Shown one piece after another: positions 51,845 through 60,054 of a DNA stretch of 64,000 bases (within the stretch, counting starts at the first letter, position 1; each line of letters starts with the position of its first letter). Origin of the DNA: Protaetiibacter larvae (lineage in GTDB: Bacteria > Actinomycetota > Actinomycetes > Actinomycetales > Microbacteriaceae); NCBI RefSeq assembly GCF_008365275.1, contig NZ_CP043504.1, positions 2,232,001-2,296,000 on the forward strand, written 5' to 3'. The notes under the pieces were generated by a model that was not told the DNA's origin, ran no database searches, and saw only the letters and a list, made by a program, of their open reading frames with translations. The position numbers and the translations under genes were made by a program.

Positions 51845-52951
51845 CTAGTCGAGGTGGCGCTCCTCGGGCCCGACGTACTCGGAGAGCGGACGGATGAGCG
51901 CGTTGGCCGCCGCCTGCTCGCGGATGTGCGCGGTCCATCCGGTGACCCGCGCCGCCACGAACAGGGGGGTGAACAGCTCGGTGTCGAACCCGATGAGGTG
52001 GTACGCGGGCCCCGAGGGGTAGTCGAGGTTCGGCTTGATGCCCTTGCGGTCGTCCATCGCCTTCTCGAGCGCCTCGTACAGCTCCCCCAGGTCGGGTCGG
52101 TCGAACTCGACGAGCAGGGTGTCGAGCGCCGCCTTCATGGTCGGCACACGCGAGTCGCCGTTCTTGTAGACCCGGTGGCCGAATCCCATGATCTTGCGCT
52201 TGGCGGCGAGCGCCTCGTCGAGCCAGCCCTCCGCACGGTCGGCGAAGACGATCTCGTCGAAGGTGTGCATGACGGCCTCGTTCGCTCCCCCGTGGAGCGG
52301 GCCCTTGAGCGCGCCGATCGCCGCGGTGACGGCGGAGTACAGGTCGGCGAGGGTGGAGGTGACAACGCGCGCCGTGAAGGTGGACGCGTTGAAGGAGTGC
52401 TCCGCGTACAGGATCATCGAGACGTCGAATGCGTTCACGACGACGAGCTCCGGGACCTCGCCGAAGGTCATGTGCAGGAAGTTCGCCGAATAGCCGAGGT
52501 CGTCACGCGGTTCCACGAGCTCCTCGTCGCGCAGTCGGCGCTGGATGTAGGCGACGATCGCCGGCAGCTGGGCGAAAAGGCGCTTCGCCTGGTCGAGCTG
52601 TGCCTCGGGCGAGGCGTCCGCGACTGTCGGATCGGCGGCGCCGTACGCGGACACGGCGGTGCGCACGACATCCATCGGGTGGGCCTCGACGGGCAGCAGG
52701 TCGATCGCGTGCTTGGCCACGGGCGACAGTGCCCGGTGCGCGCGCTCGAAGGCCTGGAACTCCTCGAGCTGCACGGGGGTCGGCAGCTCGCCGTGCCACA
52801 GCAGGTAGGCGACCTCTTCGAAGGTGCAGTTCGCGGCCAGCTCCTGCACCGGGTAGCCGCGGTAGAGCAGCGAGTTCGTCTCGGGATTGACCTTGGAGAT
52901 CGCGGTCACGTCGACGATGACGCCCGCAAGCCCCTTCTTGATGTCGCTCAT
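51845..52951 (-). CDS. prpC: 2-methylcitrate synthase / citrate synthase
   Basis: Condenses propionyl-CoA with oxaloacetate to 2-methylcitrate; 368 residues, the short type II-like form used by PrpC. Catalytic residues are in HSFNASTFTARV (His), GPLHGGANEAVM (His) and the Asp in the region around ARVTGWTAHIREQ; the CoA/oxaloacetate segment GFGHRVYKNGDSR is clear. The gene is third in a minus-strand run prpD-prpB-prpC, which supports methylcitrate rather than citrate as product. AAGGGA precedes the ATG. Element E2 (52968-53027) forms a hairpin immediately upstream of that SD. Confidence 0.9.
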   Translation of the reverse strand: MSDIKKGLAGVIVDVTAISKVNPETNSLLYRGYPVQELAANCTFEEVAYLLWHGELPTPVQLEEFQAFERAHRALSPVAKHAIDLLPVEAHPMDVVRTAVSAYGAADPTVADASPEAQLDQAKRLFAQLPAIVAYIQRRLRDEELVEPRDDLGYSANFLHMTFGEVPELVVVNAFDVSMILYAEHSFNASTFTARVVTSTLADLYSAVTAAIGALKGPLHGGANEAVMHTFDEIVFADRAEGWLDEALAAKRKIMGFGHRVYKNGDSRVPTMKAALDTLLVEFDRPDLGELYEALEKAMDDRKGIKPNLDYPSGPAYHLIGFDTELFTPLFVAARVTGWTAHIREQAAANALIRPLSEYVGPEERHLD

Positions 52952-52967
52952 GCGTCCCTTCTCATCT

Positions 52968-53027
52968 CGCGAGATGTCAGCTGTTGCACTTTTCGGCGGC
53001 GAATCGTGCACCAACTGACACCTCGCG
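52968..53027. repeat. Palindromic element E2 (between prpB and prpC)
   Basis: Arms 52968-52989 and 53006-53027 (22 nt each, 19 complementary) with a 16-nt loop. The left arm starts in a palindrome TCTCGCGAGA. It lies inside the likely prpDBC transcript, between the prpB stop (53031) and the prpC SD, so as RNA it would form a hairpin that could attenuate, stabilise or process the message. Confidence 0.7.
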
Positions 53028-53030
53028 GGT

Positions 53031-53939
53031 TCAGTTGTGGTTGTTGCGGAGGTCGAAGGTGTAGATGTCGGCGTCGAAGGACGAGTAGCCGGCGTAGTCG
53101 ACCAGCTCGTACAGCCTCGCACGGGTCTGCATCTCGGGCACCCGCGAGGTGAGAGATCCTTCGGCGAGGATCGTGTCGAGCCCGCGCTCGGCCGCCCCCA
53201 TCGCGAGCCGCAGCAGGCTCACCGGGAAGATCACGATGTTGACGCCCACGTCGGCGAGCTGCTGCGTCGTGAACAGCTCGCTCTTGCCGAACTCGGTCAT
53301 GTTGGCGAGCACGGGCACGTCGACGGCGGCCCGGATGGCGGCGAACTCGGCGAGGTCGGCCATCGCCTCCGGGAAGATCGCGTCGGCGCCGGCATCCACG
53401 AGCGCCTTGGCGCGATCCTTCGCGGCCTCGAGGCCGTCGATGCCCCGGATGTCGGTGCGCGCCATGATGAGGAAGTCGGGGTCGCGACGCGCCTCGACGG
53501 CGGCCCGGATGCGCTTGAGCGCGGTCTGCTCGTCGACCACCTGCTTGCCGTCGAGATGGCCGCAGCGCTTCGGATTCACCTGGTCCTCGAGGTGCAGCCC
53601 CGCGACGCCGGCATCCTCGAGGATCTGCACCGTGCGCGCCACGTTCATCGGCTCGCCGAAGCCCGTGTCGGCATCGACGAGCGCCGGCAGATCGGTCACC
53701 CGGGCGATCTGGGCGGAGCGGCCGGCGACCTCGCTGAGCGTCGTGAGGCCGATGTCGGGCAGCCCCAGATCGGCCGAGAGCACGGCACCCGAGATGTAGA
53801 CGCCCTCGAAGCCCTTCTCCTCGATGAGCTTCGCCGAGAGCGGGTTGAAGGCGCCCGGCATCCGCACGAGCTCGCCCGAGGCGAGTCGGGCGCGGAAGGC
53901 GGCGCGCTTGGCGGATGGGGTGATGGTCGAGTGCAGCAT
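53031..53939 (-). CDS. prpB: 2-methylisocitrate lyase
   Basis: Splits 2-methylisocitrate into pyruvate and succinate; 302 residues. Active-site motifs are DADTGFGEP and the Cys loop KRCGHLDGK, with metal ligands in DADTG. LPDIGLTTLSEV near residue 60 is also typical. The ATG shares one base with the prpD stop (TGATG), so the two are translationally coupled. It ends just before element E2, and prpC follows. Confidence 0.93.
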   Translation of the reverse strand: MLHSTITPSAKRAAFRARLASGELVRMPGAFNPLSAKLIEEKGFEGVYISGAVLSADLGLPDIGLTTLSEVAGRSAQIARVTDLPALVDADTGFGEPMNVARTVQILEDAGVAGLHLEDQVNPKRCGHLDGKQVVDEQTALKRIRAAVEARRDPDFLIMARTDIRGIDGLEAAKDRAKALVDAGADAIFPEAMADLAEFAAIRAAVDVPVLANMTEFGKSELFTTQQLADVGVNIVIFPVSLLRLAMGAAERGLDTILAEGSLTSRVPEMQTRARLYELVDYAGYSSFDADIYTFDLRNNHN

Positions 53940-55453
53940 CAGAACAGTCCTTCCGGGGCGGTCGGCAGCCCGGCCGCGGTCACATTGAGTTGAGCCACCT
54001 CGGCCGCGCTCAGCTCGGGCAGTCGCTCGGCAAGGTCGAGGAAGCGCGCGATCTCCGCTTCCGCGAGCACTCCGGCGGCGAGCGTGCGGAACTTGCGCAC
54101 GTAGTCCGGGCGCGCGAAGGGGCGGGCGCCGAGCGGATGGGCGTCCGCCACGGCGATCTCGTCGACGATCCGCGACCCGTCTGCGAGCCGGATCTCGACG
54201 CGTCCGCCGAAGGCCTTCTCGGCCGGGTCCTCCGAGTGGTAGCGGCGGGTCCACTCGGCGTCCTCCGCGGTGGTCACCTTGTGCCAGAGGGCGACGGTGT
54301 CGGGGCGGCCGGCGCGCTCGGGCGCGTAGGAGGCCACATGGTCCCAGGCACCGTCCTGCAGCGCGACCGTGAAGATGTAGGGGATCGAGTGGTCGAGCGT
54401 CTCGCGGCTCGCGGCGGGGTCGTACTTCTGCGGATCGTTCGCACCCGAGCCGATCACGTAGTGCGTGTGGTGACTCGTGTGCAGCACGATCCCCGCCACG
54501 GCATCCGGGTTCCGCAGCTCGGGATGCGCGGCGCCGAGCCGCCGGGCGAGGTCGATCCAGGCCTGCGCCTGGTACTCGGCCGAGTGCTCCTTGGTATAGC
54601 TGTCGAGGATGGCGCGCTTGGGCTCCCCCGCCTCCGGCAGCGGCACCTCGTAGCGGGCGTCGGGGCCGTCGAGCAGCCAGGCGATCACGCCGTCCTCGCC
54701 CTCCCAGATCGGCGCCGGCGAGGTCTGGCCGCGGATCGCCCGGTCGACCGCCTCGACCGCCATCTTGCCCGCGAAGGCCGGCGCGTGCGCCTTCCAGGTG
54801 GAGATCTGGCCCTTGCGCGACTGCCGCGTGGCGGTCGTGGTGTGCAGCGCCTGGCCGATCGCCTGGGAGATCGTCTCGGGCGCGAGGCCGAGCAGGGTGC
54901 CGATGCCCGCCGCGGCGGAGGGGCCGAGGTGGGCGACGTGGTCGATCTTGTGGGCGTGCAGGCTGATGGCGCGCACGAGATCCATCTGGATCTCGTAGCC
55001 CGTCGCGATGCCGCGCACGAGTGCCGCCCCGTCCGCGCCCGCATGCTGCGCGACCGCCAGGATGGGCGGGATGTTGTCGCCGGGATGCGAGTACTCGGCG
55101 GCCAGGAAGGTGTCGTGGTAGTCGAGCTCACGGACGGCGACGCCGTTGGCCCAGGCCGCCCACTCGGGCTCGAAGGCGCCGTCGATGCCGAACACCCGCG
55201 ATCCGGCGCGACCCCCGCGCGGGGCGTGCTGCGGCCGCGCCTCGGCCTGGCCGCGCGCTGCGACGACGGGACCGCGGGAGAGCGACGCGACCGCGACGGC
55301 CGCGTTGTCGATGACGCGGTTCACGATCATCTCGCTCACCGCGGGCTCCACCGCCACCGGGTCGACGGCCACCTGTGCGATCTTCCAGGCGAGCTCGTCC
55401 TCCCGGGCGAGCGCCTCGTCGCTGCGGTGGGTGCGGACGGTGTGCAGCTTCAT
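53939..55453 (-). CDS. prpD: 2-methylcitrate dehydratase (MmgE/PrpD family)
   Basis: Dehydrates 2-methylcitrate to 2-methyl-cis-aconitate; 504 residues, [Fe-S]-independent PrpD. The family pattern is clear: [36 protein letters not shown], and [26 protein letters not shown] precedes ATG 55453; a start at 55495 lacks an SD. It is the first gene of the prp run. No acnD/prpF genes and no PrpR-type regulator lie nearby, so hydration to methylisocitrate is presumably done by aconitase encoded elsewhere. Confidence 0.93.
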   Translation of the reverse strand: MKLHTVRTHRSDEALAREDELAWKIAQVAVDPVAVEPAVSEMIVNRVIDNAAVAVASLSRGPVVAARGQAEARPQHAPRGGRAGSRVFGIDGAFEPEWAAWANGVAVRELDYHDTFLAAEYSHPGDNIPPILAVAQHAGADGAALVRGIATGYEIQMDLVRAISLHAHKIDHVAHLGPSAAAGIGTLLGLAPETISQAIGQALHTTTATRQSRKGQISTWKAHAPAFAGKMAVEAVDRAIRGQTSPAPIWEGEDGVIAWLLDGPDARYEVPLPEAGEPKRAILDSYTKEHSAEYQAQAWIDLARRLGAAHPELRNPDAVAGIVLHTSHHTHYVIGSGANDPQKYDPAASRETLDHSIPYIFTVALQDGAWDHVASYAPERAGRPDTVALWHKVTTAEDAEWTRRYHSEDPAEKAFGGRVEIRLADGSRIVDEIAVADAHPLGARPFARPDYVRKFRTLAAGVLAEAEIARFLDLAERLPELSAAEVAQLNVTAAGLPTAPEGLF

Positions 55454-55550
55454 GCGGTTCCTCCGGGTCGCGAGGCGCGGAAGCGCCCACACCATCCATC
55501 ATTCCCCGCTTGCGGGGCACCGGCGACCGCCGCATCCCCGCTCCCCCTAT

Positions 55551-55636
55551 CCCAGAAATGCAGGAGTTCTGCCGCACCCGGCCGCCAGACAGCGCAGACG
55601 ACGGCGGATGCGAGCAGAATCTCCTGCATTTCTGGG
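55551..55636. repeat. Palindromic element E3 (upstream of prpD)
   Basis: Arms 55551-55572 and 55614-55636 are complementary over 21-22 nt with a single extra base. They begin CCCAGAAATGCAGGAG and enclose a 41-nt loop. The element lies between the end of the F420-reductase-like gene (55647) and the prpD start (55453), so it is in the prpD leader or in the 3' end of the upstream transcript. Confidence 0.7.
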
Positions 55637-55646
55637 GGGCAGGGGC

Positions 55647-56270
55647 CTACTTCGCGACGGCGAAGCCGCCCGTCCAGCCGATCTTCTCGCCCGCGGCGAG
55701 CGTGATCTGCAGGAAGCCGAGGCCCTCGAGCTCACGGGCGCGCTTGAGCGATCCGGCGTCCTCGGCGTTCAGGCCGCCGGCGCGCACGAAGTCGATGACG
55801 GCGTCCTTGGCGGCCTGCTCGTCGCCCGCCACGAGCACGGTCGTCGCCTTTCCACCGACCACGCCGGTGGCGAGCGTGGAGGCGAAGTTGGTGTTGAACG
55901 CCTTCACGACGTGGGCACCGGGAACCTGCTCGGCGATGACGGATGCGGCCGAGCCGTCCGCGGGCACGACGAGGCCGTCGAAGGTCGCGAAGTCGACCGG
56001 GTTGGTGATGTCGACGACGACCTTGCCGTCGAGCTGCTCGCGGTAGATGTCGAGCACACCCGCGATGGCGTCGAACGGCAGCGCGAGCACGACGATGTCG
56101 CCCGTGAGCGCGGCGCCGAGTTCGGCGGCGGTCGCGCCGGTGTCGCCCGCGAGTGCGGTCGCCTTCTCGAGGTCGCGTGCGATCACCTGCACCTGCGCGC
56201 CGCTACGCGCCGCGATGCCCGTGATGGCGCCCCCCATGTTGCCGATGCCGATGATGCTGATCGAGGTCAT
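55647..56270 (-). CDS. NADPH-dependent F420 reductase-like Rossmann protein
   Basis: Short NAD(P)-binding protein of 207 residues. The Rossmann motif GIGNMGGAI is at residues 7-15, and VVKAFNTNFASTLA and LVAGDEQAAKDAV are typical of the F420-dependent NADP reductase/NADP oxidoreductase family. It lacks a separate substrate domain. Whether it uses F420 or another electron carrier is not shown; the name is by family only. AAGGAG precedes the ATG. It is divergent from a MarR regulator gene, and the 81-base gap holds an operator-like dyad. Confidence 0.75.
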   Translation of the reverse strand: MTSISIIGIGNMGGAITGIAARSGAQVQVIARDLEKATALAGDTGATAAELGAALTGDIVVLALPFDAIAGVLDIYREQLDGKVVVDITNPVDFATFDGLVVPADGSAASVIAEQVPGAHVVKAFNTNFASTLATGVVGGKATTVLVAGDEQAAKDAVIDFVRAGGLNAEDAGSLKRARELEGLGFLQITLAAGEKIGWTGGFAVAK

Positions 56271-56286
56271 GTCCCGCTCCTTGGTT

Positions 56287-56304
56287 TGGTTGTTGTTTCA
56301 ACCA
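56287..56304. promoter_or_regulatory. Operator candidate between the divergent reductase and marR genes
   Basis: TGGTTG-N6-CAACCA, perfect over 6 bp per arm, lies in the 81-base divergent gap, 16 bases from the reductase start. The TTGTTTCAA centre and the nearby TTCAGTTG...CAAGTATT are also A/T-rich. MarR regulators commonly bind 16-20 bp dyads over the divergent promoter next to their own gene, so this is the expected site of the adjacent regulator. Confidence 0.55.
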
Positions 56305-56351
56305 TATCCCCCATTCAGTTGTCGCTGCAAGTATTCCGCTAGACTCCTCGC

Positions 56352-56852
56352 ATGACCCGACTCGTGCCCCGCCTCGACGCCGAGGAATCGGCGGCCTGGC
56401 TCTCCCTCGTGGCGCTGCTCGAGCTGCTGCCGAGCGCCCTCGACTCCCAACTGCAGCGCGACTCCGAGCTCACCCACTTCGAGTTCGCCGTGCTCTCCTT
56501 CCTCCGGTTCTCCCCCGACGCCACCCTGCGGATGTCGGACCTCGCCGCGGGCACCAACGCGACCCTCCCGCGGCTCTCCCATGTGGTCTCGCGCCTCGAG
56601 AAGCGCGGTCTCGTGCGGCGCAGCCCCTGCGCGGAGGATCGCCGCGCGACCAACGCGACCCTCACCGATGAGGGGCGCCGCGAGCTGATCCGAGCCACCC
56701 CCGGGCACATCGCGCTCGTGCGGCAGGTGGTCATCGAGCCGCTCAGCCGCGAACAGCTCGCCCAGCTCGCCGACATCGCGACCACGATCGGCCGCGCTCT
56801 CGACCCCGAGCAGCGCTTCACCACCCTCATGGATGCGTCCCCTCGTCCCTGA
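56352..56852 (+). CDS. MarR-family transcriptional regulator
   Basis: Winged-helix regulator of 166 residues. The HTH and wing span about 55-110 (RMSDLAAGTNATLPRLSHVVSRLEKRGLVRR, then DRRATNATLTDEGRREL), which is the MarR signature including the Asp-Arg-Arg of the wing. TAGACT is 6 nt before the ATG (56340-56345) with no SD, so a leaderless mRNA is likely. It is divergent from the F420-reductase-like gene, which it probably represses. The ligand is unknown, perhaps an aromatic or oxidising compound. Confidence 0.9.
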   Translation: MTRLVPRLDAEESAAWLSLVALLELLPSALDSQLQRDSELTHFEFAVLSFLRFSPDATLRMSDLAAGTNATLPRLSHVVSRLEKRGLVRRSPCAEDRRATNATLTDEGRRELIRATPGHIALVRQVVIEPLSREQLAQLADIATTIGRALDPEQRFTTLMDASPRP

Positions 56853-56860
56853 CCTTCGTA

Positions 56861-56935
56861 GCGCGGCGGGAGCCGCGACCTGAGGGCGGGGGAAACGCCT
56901 CCCGCCGCGGGGTCGTAGCTCCAGCCGCGCCATGG
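56861..56935. repeat. Dispersed repeat, copy A, itself an inverted repeat
   Basis: Unit GCGCGGCGGGAGCCGCGACC (56861-56880) and an inverted copy at 56911-56930 form the arms of a large hairpin; 56899-56935 matches copy B (18381-18417) in 34 of 37 positions. It lies between marR and the HerA-like gene. Length, GC-richness and scatter suggest a REP-like element. Confidence 0.65.
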
Positions 56936-56969
56936 CATCGGACACACGCTGGGGTTCTAGGCTCGTGCC

Positions 56970-58805
56970 ATGACGGACACCGACGACGCGGTCGAGGCGG
57001 CACGCAAGGCTCTGGAGGATGCACAGGCGGCGCTTGCCGCGGCGCAGGCCGCGGCGCAGGCGGCCGCCGAGACCGCCGCCGAGGCACAGGCCACCGCGCA
57101 GGCCGAGGCAGAGGCCGGGGCAGAGGCCGAGGCGGACGCCGCGGCTGCCCCGCCGGCGGCCCCCGCGCCCGCGGTCACGTCGCCGCCCGCGCCAGCGCCG
57201 GCCGGCCCGCTCGATCAGGCGGCCGTCGACGCCATCCGCGCCGGCTACGCCTTCGACGCGCCCGCACTCGAGATGGGCGCGCTCGTGAACGGCGACGCGC
57301 TCGCCGACGTGCCCATCCGCATCCCGCTCTCGATGGTGAACCGTCACGGGCTCGTCGCGGGCGCGACCGGCACGGGCAAGACGAAGACCCTGCAGGTGCT
57401 CGCCGAGCAGCTGAGCGCCGCGGGGGTGCCGGTGTTCGCCGCCGACATCAAGGGCGACCTCTCCGGCATCGCGAGCCCCGGCGAGTCCAACCCGAAGCTG
57501 CTCGATCGTACGAGCCGCATCGGCCAGGCCTGGAGCGGGCACGCCTCCCCCACCGCGCTCTACGCGCTCGGCGGCGACGGCATCGGCATCCCGATCCGGG
57601 CGAGCGTCGAGGGCTTCGGCGCGACCATGCTCGCCAAAGTGCTGGGTCTCAACCAGACGCAGGAGTCGAGCCTCGGTCTCGTGTTCCACTACGCGAACCA
57701 GCAGCACCTGCCGCTCGTCACCCTCGACGACCTCCGCGCGGTGCTGCAGCACCTCACGAGCGCGTCCGGCAAGGCCGAGCTCGAGAACCTGGGCGGCCTC
57801 TCGAAGGCGACCGCGGGGGTGATCCTGCGCGAACTCGTCGCCTTCGCCGAGCAGGGGGCGGACGTCTTCTTCGGGCTTCCGCAGATCGACACCGCGGACT
57901 TCTTCCGCACCGACGCCTCGGATGGCACGGTGCGCGGCGTCGTGAGCCTGCTGGAGGTGCGCAGCCAACTGGGCCGACCGGAACTGTTCTCGACCTTCCT
58001 CATGTGGCTGCTCACCCGGCTCTACGAGTCGCTGCCCGAGGTGGGGGACGTCGACAAGCCCAAGCTCGTGTTCTTCTTCGACGAGGCGCACCTGCTGTTC
58101 CGCGACGCGAGCGAGGACTTCCTCGCGGTCGTCACCCAGACCGTGCGCCTCATCCGTTCGCGCGGCGTCGGCATCTTCTTCGTCACGCAAACCCCCAAGG
58201 ATGTGCCGAGCGATGTGCTCGCACAGCTCGGCAGTCGCATCCAGCATCAGCTGCGCGCCCACACCCCGGACGATGCGAAGGCGCTCAAGTCGACGGTGTC
58301 GACCTACCCGAACTCGGCGTACGCGCTCGGCGAGGTGCTCACGACCCTCGCGATCGGTGAGGCGATCGTGACGGTCATGAACGAGAAGGGCGCACCCACG
58401 CCGGTCGCCTGGACGCGACTGCGCGCGCCGGAGGGATCCATGGAGCCCACCCCGGACGCCACCCTGCAGGCCGCCGTCGCCGCGTCGCCGCTCACCGCGA
58501 AGTACGCCGCGACACCGCAGACCGGTGCGGCGGAGATCATCGCCCAGCGCACGGCGGCCGCCGCCGCGGCCGCGGGCGTCCCGGTGGGGGGTGCGCCGGC
58601 ATCCGGCAGCATCGACGCCCAGCTCGCGCGCGCCCAGAAGAAGGCGGAGCAGGATGCTGCGCGCGCCGCGAAGGCGGCCGAGCAGGCGGCGGCCCGCGAG
58701 GCGCGCGAGCAGAAGCGTGCGCAGGAGCGGATGCAGAAGGAGGTCGTCTCGGGTGGTCTGCGGATCGCCCGCGACGTGATCAACGGGCTGTTCCGCCGCC
58801 GCTGA
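56970..58805 (+). CDS. HerA/YjgR-like (DUF853) P-loop ATPase
   Basis: FtsK/HerA-type ATPase of 611 residues. The first ~80 residues are an Ala/Glu-rich coiled coil. Walker A is GATGTGKTK and Walker B is LVFFFDEAHLLF, as in the DUF853/YjgR family, with VFFGLPQIDTADF before it. The last 100 residues return to a charged, Ala/Lys/Arg-rich helix (RAQKKAEQDAARAAKA). TAGGCT lies 6 nt before the ATG, with no SD. The biochemical role of YjgR-like proteins is unsettled; HerA relatives pump or translocate DNA. Confidence 0.85.
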   Translation: MTDTDDAVEAARKALEDAQAALAAAQAAAQAAAETAAEAQATAQAEAEAGAEAEADAAAAPPAAPAPAVTSPPAPAPAGPLDQAAVDAIRAGYAFDAPALEMGALVNGDALADVPIRIPLSMVNRHGLVAGATGTGKTKTLQVLAEQLSAAGVPVFAADIKGDLSGIASPGESNPKLLDRTSRIGQAWSGHASPTALYALGGDGIGIPIRASVEGFGATMLAKVLGLNQTQESSLGLVFHYANQQHLPLVTLDDLRAVLQHLTSASGKAELENLGGLSKATAGVILRELVAFAEQGADVFFGLPQIDTADFFRTDASDGTVRGVVSLLEVRSQLGRPELFSTFLMWLLTRLYESLPEVGDVDKPKLVFFFDEAHLLFRDASEDFLAVVTQTVRLIRSRGVGIFFVTQTPKDVPSDVLAQLGSRIQHQLRAHTPDDAKALKSTVSTYPNSAYALGEVLTTLAIGEAIVTVMNEKGAPTPVAWTRLRAPEGSMEPTPDATLQAAVAASPLTAKYAATPQTGAAEIIAQRTAAAAAAAGVPVGGAPASGSIDAQLARAQKKAEQDAARAAKAAEQAAAREAREQKRAQERMQKEVVSGGLRIARDVINGLFRRR

Positions 58806-58845
58806 GCCCCGAGCACCGACCCCTCAGCGCGTGATGACGGCTCGA

Positions 58846-58869
58846 CCGCCCCAGGCGGTGCCTGGGCGG
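58846..58869. terminator. Hairpin between the HerA-like gene and the tmRNA 3' end
   Basis: CCGCCCCAGGC (58846-58856) pairs with GCCTGGGCGG (58860-58869) with one bulged C and a 3-nt loop. It lies 41 bases after the plus-strand ATPase gene and four bases past the 3' end of the minus-strand tmRNA, so it can end both. Confidence 0.65.
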
Positions 58870-58873
58870 CGCA

Positions 58874-59244
58874 TGGTGGAGATGCCGGGAATTGAACCCG
58901 GGTCCATCGCTGTGAGCCTGCGCCTTCTCCGGGCGCAGTCCGTGGAATCGTTCTACTCGGCTCCGACCTGTGTCACGAACGCCTAGGTCGACGAGCCCAG
59001 CCCCAGTGAAAGTCCCGCACGGCCCTGGAACTCAACCGCGCAGCAAGCCCTCTTGATGACGCCAGGATCCGGATCGAGGGCGAGTCCGGACTGACGGACC
59101 TTCTACTCCGCCTTAGGCGGCGAGAGCGAGGTCGGTGCGCTTAACGTTGGCACCTATGGTGTGCAGAGATCGTTTACGAGATAACCCTGCATCCTCGGCC
59201 CGCTTCTCGCAGTTTCGCAGGCGATGTCGAAACCGATCATCCCC
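58874..59244 (-). ncRNA. ssrA: Transfer-messenger RNA (tmRNA)
   Basis: Rescues ribosomes stalled on broken mRNA. The 5' end GGGGAUGAUCGGUUUCGAC pairs with the 3' CAUCUCC before an encoded CCA (58876-58874) to form a 7-bp acceptor stem; the T-arm with GGTTCAATTCC is at about 58885-58910. The tag frame lies at 59151-59113 and encodes ANVKRTDLALAA followed by TAA. The ALAA ending is the standard protease signal. The RNA is 371 nt. Its partner smpB lies 0.8 kb away on the same strand. TTGACA at 59311-59306 could be the -35 of its promoter. Confidence 0.95.
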
Positions 59245-59251
59245 ATGAGTC

Positions 59252-59280
59252 ACCTCGGGATCTCGCGATCCCTGAGAGGT
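59252..59280 (-). promoter_or_regulatory. Hairpin in the tmRNA 5' leader
   Basis: ACCTC-GGGATC-TCGC-GATCCC-TGA-GAGGT: two nested stems (59252-59256/59276-59280 and 59257-59262/59267-59272) just upstream of the mature 5' end at 59244. With TTGACA at 59306-59311 as a possible -35, the primary transcript would start upstream and carry this hairpin, to be removed by RNase P. Confidence 0.45.
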
Positions 59281-59379
59281 GGGCCGTCATCACGCGCTGT
59301 GGAGTTGTCAATCGCGCCCCCAAGAGGTGCGCAGCCCTTCATCATAGCCGACACCGCCGACGCCTGACAGGATGGGCCC

Positions 59380-60051
59380 ATGTCGACCCTCATCACCGTG
59401 CAGGGCAGCTTCAGCGCCTGGTACCCCGCAGAGCGCGCCACCGTCCGGATCTCGATCGGATTCGACGGGGCCACGCGCGACACCGTGCTCGGCTCGGCGA
59501 CCGCCACCGCGAAGACGGTCGTCGACTCGGTGACGGCCATCCATGATCCCGATTCGGGACCCGTCACCTGGTGGTCCTCGGACCGGGTGCGGGTGTGGGC
59601 CGACCGCCCGTGGAACAACGAGGGCAAGCAGCTTCCGCTCGTGCACCACGCCACGATCGGGGTGACGGTCAAGTTCAAGGATTTCGACGCGCTCGCGGAC
59701 TGGCTCATCGAGACCGCGGCCGTCTCCGGGGTTCAGGTGAACGGGATCGAGTGGGCGCTCACCGAGTCGAAGCGCACCTCGGTCACCACGGAGGTGCGCT
59801 CACGCGCGGTGAAGGATGCCGCCGACAAGGCGCGCGTGTTCGCGCAGGCGATCGGGCTCGGTCAGCTGACGGCGGTCGCGATCGCCGATCCGGGGATGCT
59901 GGGGGTGAGCGGCGTCGCCCCGCTCCCCGCCCCACCCCTGCTGCGCGCCGCGGCGTTCAAGACGGCCGACAACGGCGCCAACGCACTCGATTTCACGCCG
60001 GAGGACATCGAGGTGTCGGCCGCCGTCGACGCCCGCTTCGAGGCGAGCTGA
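59380..60051 (+). CDS. SIMPL-domain (DUF541) protein
   Basis: 223-residue protein with the SIMPL/DUF541 fold: ITVQGSFSAWYPAERATV at the start, and GIEWALTESKRTSVTTEV with AVKDAADKARVFAQAIGL in the middle. It has no signal peptide, so it is likely cytosolic, unlike many SIMPL proteins. The domain occurs in proteins linked to stress responses but its chemistry is not known. It is a single gene between tmRNA and smpB, convergent with smpB (3 bases between stops). Confidence 0.72.
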   Translation: MSTLITVQGSFSAWYPAERATVRISIGFDGATRDTVLGSATATAKTVVDSVTAIHDPDSGPVTWWSSDRVRVWADRPWNNEGKQLPLVHHATIGVTVKFKDFDALADWLIETAAVSGVQVNGIEWALTESKRTSVTTEVRSRAVKDAADKARVFAQAIGLGQLTAVAIADPGMLGVSGVAPLPAPPLLRAAAFKTADNGANALDFTPEDIEVSAAVDARFEAS

Positions 60052-60054
60052 GAG

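Noticed and set aside
51781-55636. E1-E3 as insertion-sequence remnants or MITEs
   Set aside because: The three arms have different sequences, no target-site duplications are visible and no transposase is nearby. REP-like or RNA-regulatory elements fit better, though small mobile palindromes remain possible.
58874-58910. A tRNA-like segment (GGTTCAATTCC arm and CCA end)
   Set aside because: It is the T-arm and acceptor end of the tmRNA, confirmed by the 5' partner strand and tag frame.
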